NCBI RefSeq assembly: GCF_029360805.1 | Contig: NZ_JARKNC010000002.1 | Span: forward strand, 408,635 to 472,634 | Direction: 5' to 3' | DNA from: Daejeonella sp. JGW-45 | GTDB taxonomy: Bacteria > Bacteroidota > Bacteroidia > Sphingobacteriales > Sphingobacteriaceae | Length of the DNA stretch: 64,000 bases | Shown here: piece by piece, positions 35,661 to 44,389 of the stretch | How the letters are laid out: every line of letters starts with the position of its first letter | Numbering within the stretch: the first letter of the stretch is position 1 | The notes under the pieces: generated by a model | What the model saw: only the letters and a program-made list of their open reading frames with translations | Databases searched by the model: none | What the model was told of the DNA's origin: nothing | Position numbers and translations under genes: made by a program

Positions 35661-37790
35661 ATGTCGAAAAAGAAATCCAATAATTTTAACCTCGTTTTGA
35701 CCAAGCTTATCAGCGACGTATTTGAAAAGTCGGGGAATAAGCCATTAAACTATAAACAAGTTGCCGCTAAACTTCATCTTCACGATGAGGAGTCACGTGA
35801 CCTGATCCTGCAGATTTTAAAAGAAGAAAGTCGCAAGGGCTTGCTTTCAGAGCCTGAAAGGGGGAAGTTCATCTTAAAAGAGCTTAAAACCTTTGTGACA
35901 GGAAAAGTAGATATGACCTCTGACGGGTCAGCCTACATTGTAACTGAAGATGAGTTTGAAGAAGATATATTTATTGCACCGAGAAAACTACGTACAGCTC
36001 TTCATGGTGATATCGTAAAGGCCTACGTGTATGCTAAAACTAAGGGCAGAAAAAAGGACGGCGAAGTTGTAGAGATCATCAAAAGAGCGAAGATGAACTT
36101 TACCGGGATCATTAAGCTGTCTGAACGGTTTGCGTTTTTTGTTCCCGACGACCGGAAGATGTTGCATGACATATTCATCCCGCTTGACGGCCTAAAAGGC
36201 GGAAAGGACAACGAAAAAGCAGTGGCGAGGATTATCGACTGGCCAGAAGACGCAAAAAATCCAATCGGGGAAATAACCCACGTCCTTGGAATGCAGGGAG
36301 ACAACAATGCCGAAATGAACTCCATCCTGGCCGATTATGGCTTCCCGCTGGAATTCCCGAAACAGGTTGAAAAAGAGGCTGAGGAAATTCCGGAGGCGAT
36401 CTCGAAAGAAGAAATTGCCAAAAGGAGGGATTTTAGAGATACCCTTACATTTACAATTGATCCTGCAGATGCAAAAGATTTTGACGATGCCATCTCATTT
36501 AAAAAGCTTCAAAATGGCAACGTGGAGGTTGGCGTACATATAGCAGACGTTTCACACTATGTGAGGCCGAACTCAGCCCTGGATAAGGAAGCCTTTGAAA
36601 GGGCAACCTCTGTTTATTTGGTTGACAGGGTAATTCCTATGCTTCCGGAGAGATTATCGAATGGTCTGTGTTCTTTACGCCCTAACGAAGATAAACTATG
36701 TTTTTCTGCTGTATTTGAGCTTGACAAGGAGGCCAATGTGATCAATGAATGGTATGGAAAGACGATCATTCACTCGGATACAAGATTCAGTTATGAACAG
36801 GCACAGGAGGTGATTGAAAACAAAGCAGGTAAACATAGTGATGAGATTCTTGCGCTGAATGCACTCGCTTATAAACTCAGGGAACGGAAGTTTAAACATG
36901 GAGCGATCAGTTTCGAGAGTACAGAAGTTAAATTCAGGCTTGATGAACATGGAAAACCGCTAGGTGTGTATGTAAAGGAACGAAAGGATGCCCATAAGCT
37001 TATTGAGGACTTTATGCTGCTTGCGAACAAGAAGGTGGCTGAATTCATCGCAAAAAAAGGGAAAGGAAAACAGAAATTAACATTTGTTTACCGGGCTCAC
37101 GACTCGCCCAAGGAAGATGCATTATTAAGTTTTTCCCAGTTCGCACTTAAATTCGGTTATAAAATAGATATCAGTTCTGGCAGGGAGACCGCACGGTCGC
37201 TGAATTTCCTGATGGCCGATGTAGAAGGAAAGAAAGAACAGAACGTGCTGACCCAACTCGCCATAAGATCAATGGCTAAGGCCATTTATACAACTAAAAA
37301 GCATAGCCACTACGGACTAGCCTTTGATTTCTACACCCATTTCACCTCTCCTATCAGGCGGTACCCGGATGTTATGGTTCACCGCCTACTGGAACTTTAT
37401 CTCGCAGGGGGCAAGTCCGTGAATGAGGAAGAATATGAAAAGCTCGCTCTTCATTCATCGTTGATGGAGAAAAAGGCTGCAGATGCTGAACGGGCTTCTG
37501 TAAAATATAAGCAGGCAGAGTATCTGGAAAACAATATCGGGCAGGAGTTCAAAGGGATCATTTCCGGTCTGACCGAGTGGGGAATGTATGTGGAGATCAT
37601 CGAAAATAAATGCGAAGGCATGGTGCGCCTGCGCGATCTGAATGATGACTTCTATGTCCTGGATGAGAAAAATTACTGTATTATCGGGCAAAGACGTAAA
37701 AAGAAATTCCAGCTGGGTGATGAAGTAACTATTATGGTCAAAAAAGTAGACCTCGGCAAACGGCAGATTGATTTTTCACTGATACATTGA
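35661..37790 (+). CDS. rnr: Ribonuclease R
   Basis: 709 residues. An N-terminal winged helix and cold-shock domains come first. The RNB catalytic domain has TIDPADAKDFDDAISF (the metal-binding aspartates) and THFTSPIRRYPDVMVHRLL. The C-terminal S1 domain begins GQEFKGIISGLTEWGMYVEI. It is a 3'-5' processive exoribonuclease able to degrade structured RNA. In a genome rich in intergenic hairpins this activity may matter. The stop codon TGA (37788-37790) is the first three bases of a heptamer array. Confidence 0.96.
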   Translation: MSKKKSNNFNLVLTKLISDVFEKSGNKPLNYKQVAAKLHLHDEESRDLILQILKEESRKGLLSEPERGKFILKELKTFVTGKVDMTSDGSAYIVTEDEFEEDIFIAPRKLRTALHGDIVKAYVYAKTKGRKKDGEVVEIIKRAKMNFTGIIKLSERFAFFVPDDRKMLHDIFIPLDGLKGGKDNEKAVARIIDWPEDAKNPIGEITHVLGMQGDNNAEMNSILADYGFPLEFPKQVEKEAEEIPEAISKEEIAKRRDFRDTLTFTIDPADAKDFDDAISFKKLQNGNVEVGVHIADVSHYVRPNSALDKEAFERATSVYLVDRVIPMLPERLSNGLCSLRPNEDKLCFSAVFELDKEANVINEWYGKTIIHSDTRFSYEQAQEVIENKAGKHSDEILALNALAYKLRERKFKHGAISFESTEVKFRLDEHGKPLGVYVKERKDAHKLIEDFMLLANKKVAEFIAKKGKGKQKLTFVYRAHDSPKEDALLSFSQFALKFGYKIDISSGRETARSLNFLMADVEGKKEQNVLTQLAIRSMAKAIYTTKKHSHYGLAFDFYTHFTSPIRRYPDVMVHRLLELYLAGGKSVNEEEYEKLALHSSLMEKKAADAERASVKYKQAEYLENNIGQEFKGIISGLTEWGMYVEIIENKCEGMVRLRDLNDDFYVLDEKNYCIIGQRRKKKFQLGDEVTIMVKKVDLGKRQIDFSLIH

Positions 37791-37875
37791 CCTGAGGTCT
37801 GATGCCTGAGGTCTGAGTAAATCGGAGATTCGGATTTCCGGCTTCCTGCATCAGACTTCAGTCCTCAGACCTCAA
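37788..37875. repeat. Heptamer array H7 (AGGTCTG/TCCTCAG words)
   Basis: Left units TGACCTG, AGGTCTG, ATGCCTG and AGGTCTG start on the rnr stop codon. Right units GCATCAG, ACTTCAG, TCCTCAG and ACCTCAA are their complements. The spacer is about 32 bases. The next gene starts 40 bases later. Confidence 0.85.
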
Positions 37876-37914
37876 GATCTTTTCCTAATTTAGAGGCCGT
37901 CGTAATTTGATTAG

Positions 37915-38880
37915 ATGCATTCAATAAAACAACTTCAGGATCTCGTAAACGAGGCCATAGCCCAAACTAAATATCCCTCGCACCCTAAAGAATTATATGA
38001 GCCTATCAAGTATCTGATGGGACCTGGCGGCAAGCGTATGCGCCCTGTCCTGGTGTTGCTTTCTGCGGAGTTGTTTGGTGGCCAGGCGTCAAAAGCTATG
38101 GGTGCAGCGCTGGGTATAGAGCTGTTCCATAATTTCACCCTTATGCATGATGACATAATGGATAAAGCTCCGCTGCGTCGCGGCAAGCCAACTGTTCATG
38201 TCAAATGGAGCGAGAGCGCAGCGATCCTCTCCGGAGACGTCATGCTCGTAGAAGCCTACAAAATGATGGTGAAGGTCGACACTGCCATTCTCCGCGAAGT
38301 TTTGGATGTGTTCAATGAGACAGCAGCAGCTGTTTGTCAGGGACAGCAAGGTGACATGAACTTTGAGATCCGCGATGATGTGAGTATTGAAGAATACCTC
38401 CAAATGATCAGGCAAAAAACGGCCGTATTACTGGCGGGAAGTATGCAAATAGGTGCATTGATTGGGGGAGCTGAAAAATCACAGGCAGAACGTCTATACG
38501 AATTCGGGGAAAACCTGGGCCTGGCCTTTCAGCTCCAGGACGACATCCTTGATGTCTATGGAGATCCTGAAAAATTTGGGAAGCAAATCGGCGGTGACAT
38601 TATCGCCAATAAAAAGACTTTCTTGCTGATCAAGGCTAAGGATATAAATACAGGGCCGGAATTAAATACATGGCTGACAGGTAACGCCCATGATCCCGTC
38701 GATAAGGTCACAGCTATCACTTCCATATACGATAAGCTGGAGGTCAGAAAATTGGCGGAGGCACAAATGGAGGCTTATGTCCGAAAGGCTTTAACCTGTC
38801 TGGACGAGATTGCTGTCGAAAATAACACAAAACTACTGTTGAAGGGATTCGCTGAGCAACTGCTCATCCGGGAGAACTAG
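37915..38880 (+). CDS. Polyprenyl diphosphate synthase
   Basis: 321 residues, all-helical trans-prenyltransferase. First Asp-rich motif in LMHDDIMDKAPLRRGKPT, second in QLQDDILDVYGD, plus GGKRMRPVL for allylic substrate binding. It condenses IPP units onto an allylic diphosphate to make C20 to C40 chains (quinone side chain or carotenoid precursor). The residues before the first DDxxD (FHNFTLM) do not let me fix the chain length. A strong bidirectional terminator follows. Confidence 0.93.
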   Translation: MHSIKQLQDLVNEAIAQTKYPSHPKELYEPIKYLMGPGGKRMRPVLVLLSAELFGGQASKAMGAALGIELFHNFTLMHDDIMDKAPLRRGKPTVHVKWSESAAILSGDVMLVEAYKMMVKVDTAILREVLDVFNETAAAVCQGQQGDMNFEIRDDVSIEEYLQMIRQKTAVLLAGSMQIGALIGGAEKSQAERLYEFGENLGLAFQLQDDILDVYGDPEKFGKQIGGDIIANKKTFLLIKAKDINTGPELNTWLTGNAHDPVDKVTAITSIYDKLEVRKLAEAQMEAYVRKALTCLDEIAVENNTKLLLKGFAEQLLIREN

Positions 38881-38886
38881 AATAAA

Positions 38887-38920
38887 AAAGCGCCTTGCTG
38901 TAAAACAACAAGGCGCTTTT
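38887..38920. terminator. Bidirectional intrinsic terminator
   Basis: AAAAGCGCCTTG, an 11-base loop and CAAGGCGCTTTT form a perfect stem with A and T runs on either side. It lies between the polyprenyl synthase (+) and rpmA (-). Confidence 0.9.
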
Positions 38921-38936
38921 CAATACTATTTTAATA

Positions 38937-39383
38937 CTATAGCTCTTCAGACGGAGCTGGTGCCTCAGGGGCTTCTTCAGCTTCCTTCTTAGCCGGAGCT
39001 TTCTTAGCAGGAGCAGCTTTCTTAGCAGCAGCTTTCTCTGCTTTCGGAGCAGCCTCTTCAGACGCTTGTGCTACAGGAGCAGCAGCCTTTTTTGCTTTTA
39101 CAGGCGCATCTTCTACTACTACCTGTGCTTCCCTCGGAAGAATTGAAACATATGACTTATCGTCGAATTTCTTCTTAAAAATCACGGTGCCGTCGATCAA
39201 AGCAAATAATGTATGATCTTTACCAATACCTACATTCTTATCAGGGTGGTGTTTAGTACCGCGCTGACGCACGATAATGTTTCCTGCTATTGCAGCTTGA
39301 CCACCGAATATCTTAATACCTAAACGCTTGCTATGTGACTCGCGACCGTTTCTGGAACTACCGGCTCCTTTTTTATGTGCCAT
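38937..39383 (-). CDS. rpmA: 50S ribosomal protein L27 with long Ala/Lys tail
   Basis: 148 residues, against the usual about 85. Residues 1-85 are a normal L27 ([22 protein letters not shown], then [33 protein letters not shown]). The basic N-terminus that reaches the peptidyl-transferase centre is intact and needs no N-terminal cleavage. Residues about 92-148 are a low-complexity Ala/Lys/Pro/Glu tail ([27 protein letters not shown]) ending in an acidic stretch. Tails of this type occur on some Bacteroidota ribosomal proteins, but this one is long. Second gene of rplU-rpmA. Confidence 0.95.
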   Translation of the reverse strand: MAHKKGAGSSRNGRESHSKRLGIKIFGGQAAIAGNIIVRQRGTKHHPDKNVGIGKDHTLFALIDGTVIFKKKFDDKSYVSILPREAQVVVEDAPVKAKKAAAPVAQASEEAAPKAEKAAAKKAAPAKKAPAKKEAEEAPEAPAPSEEL

Positions 39384-39432
39384 TATATTTTATGTTTATG
39401 AACTCTTAAAGCTCAGGATTTAAACTTAGATT

Positions 39433-39474
39433 AAAAACGTAATACTTATAACGTAATACGTATAACTTATAAAG
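39433..39474. repeat. Heptamer array H8 (TAATACG/TATAACG words)
   Basis: Six units in register (AAAAACG, TAATACT, TATAACG, TAATACG, TATAACT, TATAAAG). The rplU stop codon (39467-39469) lies inside. The array fills the gap between rplU and rpmA, within one operon. Confidence 0.8.
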
Positions 39475-39778
39475 TGATACCCGTGATCTCGATCTTGGTG
39501 AACTGCTGACGATGACCGTTTTTCTTTTTGTAGCCTTTACGACGTTTCTTCTTGAAAACGATCACTTTTTCTCCTTTTAAATGAGACACGATCTTAGCAG
39601 AAACTTTGGCGCCTTTCAATGCATCCGCACCGATAGAAAACTTACCACCATTCTCAGCTAATAACACATTGTCAAATTCAATACTAGCGCCTTCTTCTCC
39701 CTGTAAACGGTGTACAAAAAGATATTGGTCTTTAGCAACTTTAAATTGCTGTCCGGCTATATTTACTATTGCGTACAT
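39467..39778 (-). CDS. rplU: 50S ribosomal protein L21
   Basis: 103 residues, standard length. MYAIVNIAGQQFKVAKDQYLFVHRL at the start and the C-terminal signature KKKRRKGYKKKNGHRQQFTKIEITGI are diagnostic. It binds 23S rRNA in the large subunit. First gene of rplU-rpmA, with a consensus -7 box 28 bases upstream. The stop codon is part of a heptamer array. Confidence 0.97.
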   Translation of the reverse strand: MYAIVNIAGQQFKVAKDQYLFVHRLQGEEGASIEFDNVLLAENGGKFSIGADALKGAKVSAKIVSHLKGEKVIVFKKKRRKGYKKKNGHRQQFTKIEITGITL

Positions 39779-39805
39779 TATTAATTTGTTTTTTTAAATG
39801 AGGTG

Positions 39806-39813
39806 CAAATATA
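39806..39813 (-). promoter_or_regulatory. -7 box of the rplU-rpmA promoter
   Basis: On the minus strand TATATTTG matches the Bacteroidota -7 consensus perfectly, in an A/T-rich context 28 bases before the rplU ATG. No TTG is evident at -33. Confidence 0.55.
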
Positions 39814-39844
39814 GGAATATATTTTTTAAATAAAAACTAATTCC

Positions 39845-40345
39845 CTATTTCCGGTCCCTTGCATCATTAATCTTATTGCTGATCTCAGTGATAAGGGATT
39901 TAGCTGCGTCGTTCAGCTTTGGGCTTTCATTATTCTGAATATCAAAGACGACATGCTTTGTTTTATCCTTGTATTTGAATTCAACGTAATAGTGAGGTGA
40001 GTTTTTACTGTGCCCGGGTACATTATCACCTGATATCTCCCGGGGAAAATTCCAAAAGCCTAATTCGGCTGCTTTTCGATGCAGGTACAGCAGGTCGTCT
40101 TTACGTAGCTTCACGGTTTCTTTCACCAATGAATCCCTGCTGTTAATATACTGATAATCTCCTGTTTTGGAGCTGTACGTATTAATGAGGCTGTCTCCAA
40201 GGCCATATCTAAATGTAATCGAATCAAAATCAGAAAATCTGTATGGCGCGTTCTTAACCATAATAGAATAGTAATAAACGCAGTATAACAGGAATGGCGT
40301 AATTATACAAATTGCAAGAAATATCTTCTTTCCTCTATCGGTCAT
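39845..40345 (-). CDS. Hypothetical single-pass membrane protein
   Basis: 166 residues. An N-terminal helix (about 8-27, IFLAICIITPFLLYCVYYY) acts as an anchor or uncleaved signal. The rest is a small soluble domain with HYYVEFKYKDKTKHVVFDIQNNESPKLNDAAKSL. I recognise no family. It lies between rplU and the symporter gene, on the same strand as both but with separate spacing. Probably an envelope protein; function unknown. Confidence 0.7.
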   Translation of the reverse strand: MTDRGKKIFLAICIITPFLLYCVYYYSIMVKNAPYRFSDFDSITFRYGLGDSLINTYSSKTGDYQYINSRDSLVKETVKLRKDDLLYLHRKAAELGFWNFPREISGDNVPGHSKNSPHYYVEFKYKDKTKHVVFDIQNNESPKLNDAAKSLITEISNKINDARDRK

Positions 40346-40391
40346 GATCTGTATGGGAATCGTTCGTCCCTTTCAAAATTAAAAATTATAA

Positions 40392-41798
40392 TTAAACCTC
40401 GTCTTCTAGTTTGTGAATACGGTCCTCATTGGGTGCACTCAATTCAACCGGCGGATGGAACTCACCCTCCCATTTAGCTATCACAATTGTAGCCAGGCAA
40501 TTACCGATAACATTTACAGAAGTCCGCGCCATATCCATAAGCTCATCAATACCTAAAATGATAAAAATAGGCCATACCGGCATGCCAAAAGACGATGCTG
40601 TGCCTAAAAGAATGACCAGAGACGCCCTCGGAACCCCGGCTACACCTTTACTCGTAAGCATAAGGGTGAACACAATTAAGAGTTGCTGCCCGAAGGAAAA
40701 ATCAATTCCCGCCGCCTGGGCAACAAAAATAGAGGCAAGTGAAAGATATAGAGTTGTGCCATCAAGATTAAAGCTATAGCCCGTGGGCATAACAAAAGCC
40801 ACGATCTTACGGGGAACGCCAAGCCGCTCCATAGCCTCCATAGCCCTGGGCAGCGCAGCTTCCGAACTGGTCGTGGCAAACGCTATTGAAACCGGCTCTG
40901 CAATTGCCTGCAGGAATTTTCTTATCGGTACACCCACCATTACCGCGATAGGCAGCAAGACAGCAAGAAGGAAAAAGAGCAAAGCCACGTACAGAGTGAT
41001 GAGCAAGTGAAAGAGGTTTACCAGGATACCTAGACCCATGTGACCCACGGTGTAGGCTATAGCCGCGCCCACCCCTATAGGAGCGAAATACATGATCAGG
41101 TTTGTAAACTTAAACATCACCTCGGATAAGCTCTCTGTTGCTTTAAGCATAGGCTGGCGTTTATCTTCTTTAACCATAGCCAAAGCGATCCCAAAAAGGA
41201 TACTAAATACCACGATCTGCAAAATGGCCCCGTCAGCTATCGACTTTGCAATATTTTCCGGGAAGATATGAAGGATAATGTCATTTAATGATTGAGGGGG
41301 CACAACTGGCAGTTCCTCGTGTTCGCCCACCGGCATATTAATACCCATGCCCGCCTGGGAGATATTTATTGCTGCCAGTCCTATAAATAGCGCTACCGTG
41401 GTAACAACCTCAAAATAAAGAATTGACTTCCATCCCATGCGCCCCACCTGCTTAAGGTCGGAGTGACCGGCAATTCCGAATACAAGGGTTGCAAACAGAA
41501 GAGGTGCAATAATAGTCTTGATCATTTTAAGAAAGACCTTGCTTAACACCTGCAGTTTCATTCCGATTTCCGGATAATCATGGCCGATCTCTGCCCCTAT
41601 TACCATAGAAATCAGTATCCACGTTGTCAATGACCGCTTTTTCAGCCCGTATAAAAATAAGCCTGCAATCGCCAGCCACCTCGAGAATATCAGGGCTGTA
41701 GCATTTACCGGGATAACGTTATAGTGGTTGAGGAAGGCCAGAATGGCTGCTATTGAAACAACAATAAGGGTAACTAATCCAATGTTTTTAAACTTCAT
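40392..41798 (-). CDS. Dicarboxylate/amino acid:cation symporter (DAACS family)
   Basis: About 468 residues from the ATG at 41798 (MKFKNIGLV); a longer frame to 41864 is not needed. Eight membrane helices and the two family signatures are visible: the serine-rich hairpin IAFATTSSEAALPRAMEAMERLG and MPTGYSFNLDGTTLYLSLA, both lining the substrate and sodium site. It imports C4-dicarboxylates, glutamate or aspartate with Na+ or H+ (GltP/GltT/DctA type). Substrate not resolved. A 10-bp inverted repeat lies in the divergent gap upstream. Confidence 0.93.
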   Translation of the reverse strand: MKFKNIGLVTLIVVSIAAILAFLNHYNVIPVNATALIFSRWLAIAGLFLYGLKKRSLTTWILISMVIGAEIGHDYPEIGMKLQVLSKVFLKMIKTIIAPLLFATLVFGIAGHSDLKQVGRMGWKSILYFEVVTTVALFIGLAAINISQAGMGINMPVGEHEELPVVPPQSLNDIILHIFPENIAKSIADGAILQIVVFSILFGIALAMVKEDKRQPMLKATESLSEVMFKFTNLIMYFAPIGVGAAIAYTVGHMGLGILVNLFHLLITLYVALLFFLLAVLLPIAVMVGVPIRKFLQAIAEPVSIAFATTSSEAALPRAMEAMERLGVPRKIVAFVMPTGYSFNLDGTTLYLSLASIFVAQAAGIDFSFGQQLLIVFTLMLTSKGVAGVPRASLVILLGTASSFGMPVWPIFIILGIDELMDMARTSVNVIGNCLATIVIAKWEGEFHPPVELSAPNEDRIHKLEDEV

Positions 41799-41873
41799 AG
41801 TTTGGGTTTGGTATAGCAGACAAAAGTAAGTAATTGCATTTACATTGAAACGGTTCGGCAACAAAACTAGTCT

Positions 41874-41900
41874 CCGATCAATTTAGGCAGAATTGATCGG
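41874..41900. promoter_or_regulatory. Perfect 10-bp inverted repeat in a divergent promoter region
   Basis: CCGATCAATT, 7 bases, AATTGATCGG lie between the symporter (-) and a lipoprotein gene (+), 76 and 35 bases from their starts. The symmetry and location suit an operator for a dimeric regulator; a leader hairpin is the alternative. Confidence 0.55.
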
Positions 41901-41934
41901 CAGAAATTACCAATTTTAGTCTTATTTTACAGCC

Positions 41935-42564
41935 ATGAATCTATGCAAGCAAATCCCTTCTTTCGACGGCAACTGGCTTCCGTGGAAGATTCAAAAAGCC
42001 TTCGTTCTGGCCTTGTCGGTTTTCTTCCTGTCATGCCAGCACAAAACCCTGACAGATAACCGCCCCTCAGATCAAAAATCGTTCGTCGCTTTGGTTAAAG
42101 AATTAAAGGACCGGGCTGAAAAGATACCTTTAAGCGACGGGAACAGACCAGTGGTGATCGACAACGACGTAAAACGGCTAAAAGCCTACATCACTGACAC
42201 CCTTAACTCCAGATTCGCCAACTGGGATGCGCGCGTTTTGGATAATAAAATGACTGATCCAAACGGAGGTGACACGAGGATTACCTTCGGAATAAGTATT
42301 GATGATTTCAATCTTGACGAGACGTCCCGGTTTAAGTCAATCGTCTTCCGTGAATCTCTGGGTAACCTTCAGCCGCCGCTACGTGAAAAACTTCAAAATC
42401 TAAAAGTAGGTGATCATGTTAAGATCAGCGGCTCATTTGTAACCAGGGATAAAAAAATTGACGTCGATCCTTACAACGTCAAAGAGTTCAAGATCTCAAA
42501 AAATATATTTTCTAATCCCGAATTCCGGACAGATATAACCGACCTGGTTCAGGCTCAGGATTGA
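41935..42564 (+). CDS. Hypothetical lipoprotein
   Basis: 209 residues. An unusually long N-region (MNLCKQIPSFDGNWLPWKIQK) precedes the hydrophobic helix AFVLALSVFFLSC and a likely lipobox cysteine near 36, so the true start may be further in, although no better ATG is visible. The mature part is soluble, with an OB-like pattern near its end: LKVGDHVKISGSFVTRDKKIDVDPYNV. No family recognised. It is the first of four same-strand genes leading to the ECF sigma factor. Confidence 0.65.
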   Translation: MNLCKQIPSFDGNWLPWKIQKAFVLALSVFFLSCQHKTLTDNRPSDQKSFVALVKELKDRAEKIPLSDGNRPVVIDNDVKRLKAYITDTLNSRFANWDARVLDNKMTDPNGGDTRITFGISIDDFNLDETSRFKSIVFRESLGNLQPPLREKLQNLKVGDHVKISGSFVTRDKKIDVDPYNVKEFKISKNIFSNPEFRTDITDLVQAQD

Positions 42565-42603
42565 CACGGCAGCAACGGAACTTCACAGGCAAAAACCTAA
42601 AAT

Positions 42604-43122
42604 ATGAAGCCTGAAAAACTAAGCGATATAAAAAAGGAACTGTCAGGCCTTAGCGTACAGGAGCTTACCGAGATCTGCCTCCGCATCGCCAAATATAAAA
42701 AGGAAAATAAAGAGCTCCTGAATTACCTGCTGTTTGATGCAAATGACCCTCTGGCCTATGCCGAAGCGGTTAAGTCATTTTTGGAGGAGGATTTTAAAAC
42801 ACTTCAGAAGCATTATTATCACAGTACAAAAAGCCTTAGAAAAATAATCAGGCTAATGAACAGGTATGCAAAATATACTGCGTCCAGGCAGGTCGACATT
42901 GAAATGGCCCTTTGGTTTTGCAGTAATTTCCTGCTTTACGCCGATCTAAAATCCAGTCATAAGCCTTTGCAGGGCCTCCTCATCCGCCAGCTGGAAAAAA
43001 TCAGCAAGCTACTGCCTAAATTGCATGAAGACCTTCAGTTCGACTATCAAAGCGAATTCGAAGAATTACTTCACCGGGCTGAGAATCAGGCAAGATGGAT
43101 CAGTAAAAGCCTTTATTTGTAA
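42604..43122 (+). CDS. Conserved hypothetical helical protein
   Basis: 172 residues, predicted almost entirely helical and very Lys/Leu/Glu-rich (MKPEKLSDIKKELSGLSVQELTEICLRIAKYKKENKELLNYLLFD), with no signal peptide or membrane helix. The first 60 residues resemble a helical-hairpin adaptor. I do not recognise a named family. It is 40 bases after the lipoprotein and 40 before the sigma factor. Confidence 0.7.
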   Translation: MKPEKLSDIKKELSGLSVQELTEICLRIAKYKKENKELLNYLLFDANDPLAYAEAVKSFLEEDFKTLQKHYYHSTKSLRKIIRLMNRYAKYTASRQVDIEMALWFCSNFLLYADLKSSHKPLQGLLIRQLEKISKLLPKLHEDLQFDYQSEFEELLHRAENQARWISKSLYL

Positions 43123-43161
43123 CAAAACTCTAAGGTTTAAATCCAAATAAAAAATAAAGAT

Positions 43162-43656
43162 TTGAGCAAAGAAGCGCTTTTCAAAGAAATTTTTCAGGCC
43201 AACTCTAAGAAGATATATCATTTGTGCTATGGTTATACCGGTGATGACGACATCGCCAATGACCTGATGCAGGAAACATTCATGAAAGTCTGGCAGAACC
43301 TCGATAAGTTTCGTAATCAGGCGCTTATTTCCACCTGGATCTATCGGATCGCTGTAAATACCTGCCTATCTCACCTGCGCGTAGAGAAACGGCAACCTAA
43401 AGAAGAGCTCACCGATAACATTATTGAGACCAAGGGTGAAGAGCTATCTGAGAAAAATGAACAGGTAGCCGCACTTTATAAATGTATAGCACAACTCGAG
43501 GAAAATGAAAGGATCATTATCACGATGGTATTGGACGAAGTACCATACCCTGAGATTGCTACTATTTCCGGTATTTCGGAAGGCAATCTTAGGGTAAAGA
43601 TCCATCGAATTAAGCAAAAACTGACTGAATTATATAATAGAAATGAAAGATTTTGA
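43162..43656 (+). CDS. ECF-type RNA polymerase sigma factor
   Basis: 164 residues. Region 2 (FQANSKKIYHLCYGYTGDDDIANDLMQETFMKVWQNLDKFRNQALISTWIYRIAVNTCLSHLR) and region 4 (LEENERIIITMVLDEVPYPEIATISGISEGNLRVKIHRIKQKL) are both complete, with no N-terminal region 1. The start is TTG (43162); no ATG is available before the conserved region. The following membrane protein gene overlaps its 3' end by 14 bases, as with sigma/anti-sigma pairs. Targets unknown. Confidence 0.93.
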   Translation: MSKEALFKEIFQANSKKIYHLCYGYTGDDDIANDLMQETFMKVWQNLDKFRNQALISTWIYRIAVNTCLSHLRVEKRQPKEELTDNIIETKGEELSEKNEQVAALYKCIAQLEENERIIITMVLDEVPYPEIATISGISEGNLRVKIHRIKQKLTELYNRNERF

Positions 43657-44239
43657 AGCACTACAGGATATCTGGCATAATCAGATAGCGCTGCCGAAGG
43701 TCAGTCACGAAGATGTATTAAAGAAAATAAAAAAGACCCGGACAGGCCTTGCAACCAAGTTATTGGTGGAAATACTGGGGACGGCTTTATTCAGTGCTAT
43801 GCTTATTTATTTATGGATAGAAAGTCCATTTAGAATGTGGACAACCCATCTGGCGATGTTCATTTTCATGAGTTGCTGTCTTTATTATATCGTAGCGCTA
43901 ATTGGAAATTACCGCCGGATCACTTACGATAACCTTCTGGATAAACCCGGTGAATACATACTCTATCTCAAAAAGTACAAGCACGACAGGTTCATCTTCA
44001 ACACCCGGAAATACCGGATCTACTCCATATTCGTCACCGCCGGATTTATACTTTATTTTATTGAGATCGCTTTTGTCGCGGCCCTATGGATCACAATAAT
44101 CTGCATCATATTCACTTTTCTCTGGATAGCGTTATATTATTTTGTGCTCATGCGTATCTATATCCGAAGAGAGGAAGCTAAACTGGAAGACATGATCCAG
44201 AACCTGGAGAGGATTGAGAAGCAGTTTGAGGACTCTTGA
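43643..44239 (+). CDS. Membrane protein, candidate anti-sigma factor
   Basis: 198 residues. A soluble N-terminal about 35 residues (MKDFEALQDIWHNQIALPKVSHEDVLKKIKKT) precede four membrane helices (about 38-56, 65-85, 130-150 and 152-172) and end in a charged coiled-coil-like tail (REEAKLEDMIQNLERIEKQ). It overlaps the ECF sigma gene by 14 bases. The N-terminal segment is where an anti-sigma domain would sit, but no known anti-sigma motif (such as a zinc HxxxCxxC) is present, so the role is inferred from position only. Confidence 0.7.
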   Translation: MKDFEALQDIWHNQIALPKVSHEDVLKKIKKTRTGLATKLLVEILGTALFSAMLIYLWIESPFRMWTTHLAMFIFMSCCLYYIVALIGNYRRITYDNLLDKPGEYILYLKKYKHDRFIFNTRKYRIYSIFVTAGFILYFIEIAFVAALWITIICIIFTFLWIALYYFVLMRIYIRREEAKLEDMIQNLERIEKQFEDS

Positions 44240-44255
44240 AGTTTAGGCAGAGAAC

Positions 44256-44389
44256 AACTGAAAACTGAAGCCAGGAGGTTAATCCGAACTAATTTACTTA
44301 TCTTGTTTAATTCAGAAGATTTTCAGTTTTCAGTTTTCAGTTTTCAGTTTTCAGTTTTCAGTTTTCAGTTTTCAGTTTTCAGTTTTCAG
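44256..44389. repeat. Heptamer array H9 (ten perfect TTTTCAG units)
   Basis: Two AACTGAA units (44256-44269) face ten perfect copies of TTTTCAG at 44320-44389. The stop codon of the PliI-like gene (44372-44374) lies in copy eight. The perfect identity suggests recent expansion and likely copy-number variation between strains. Confidence 0.95.
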
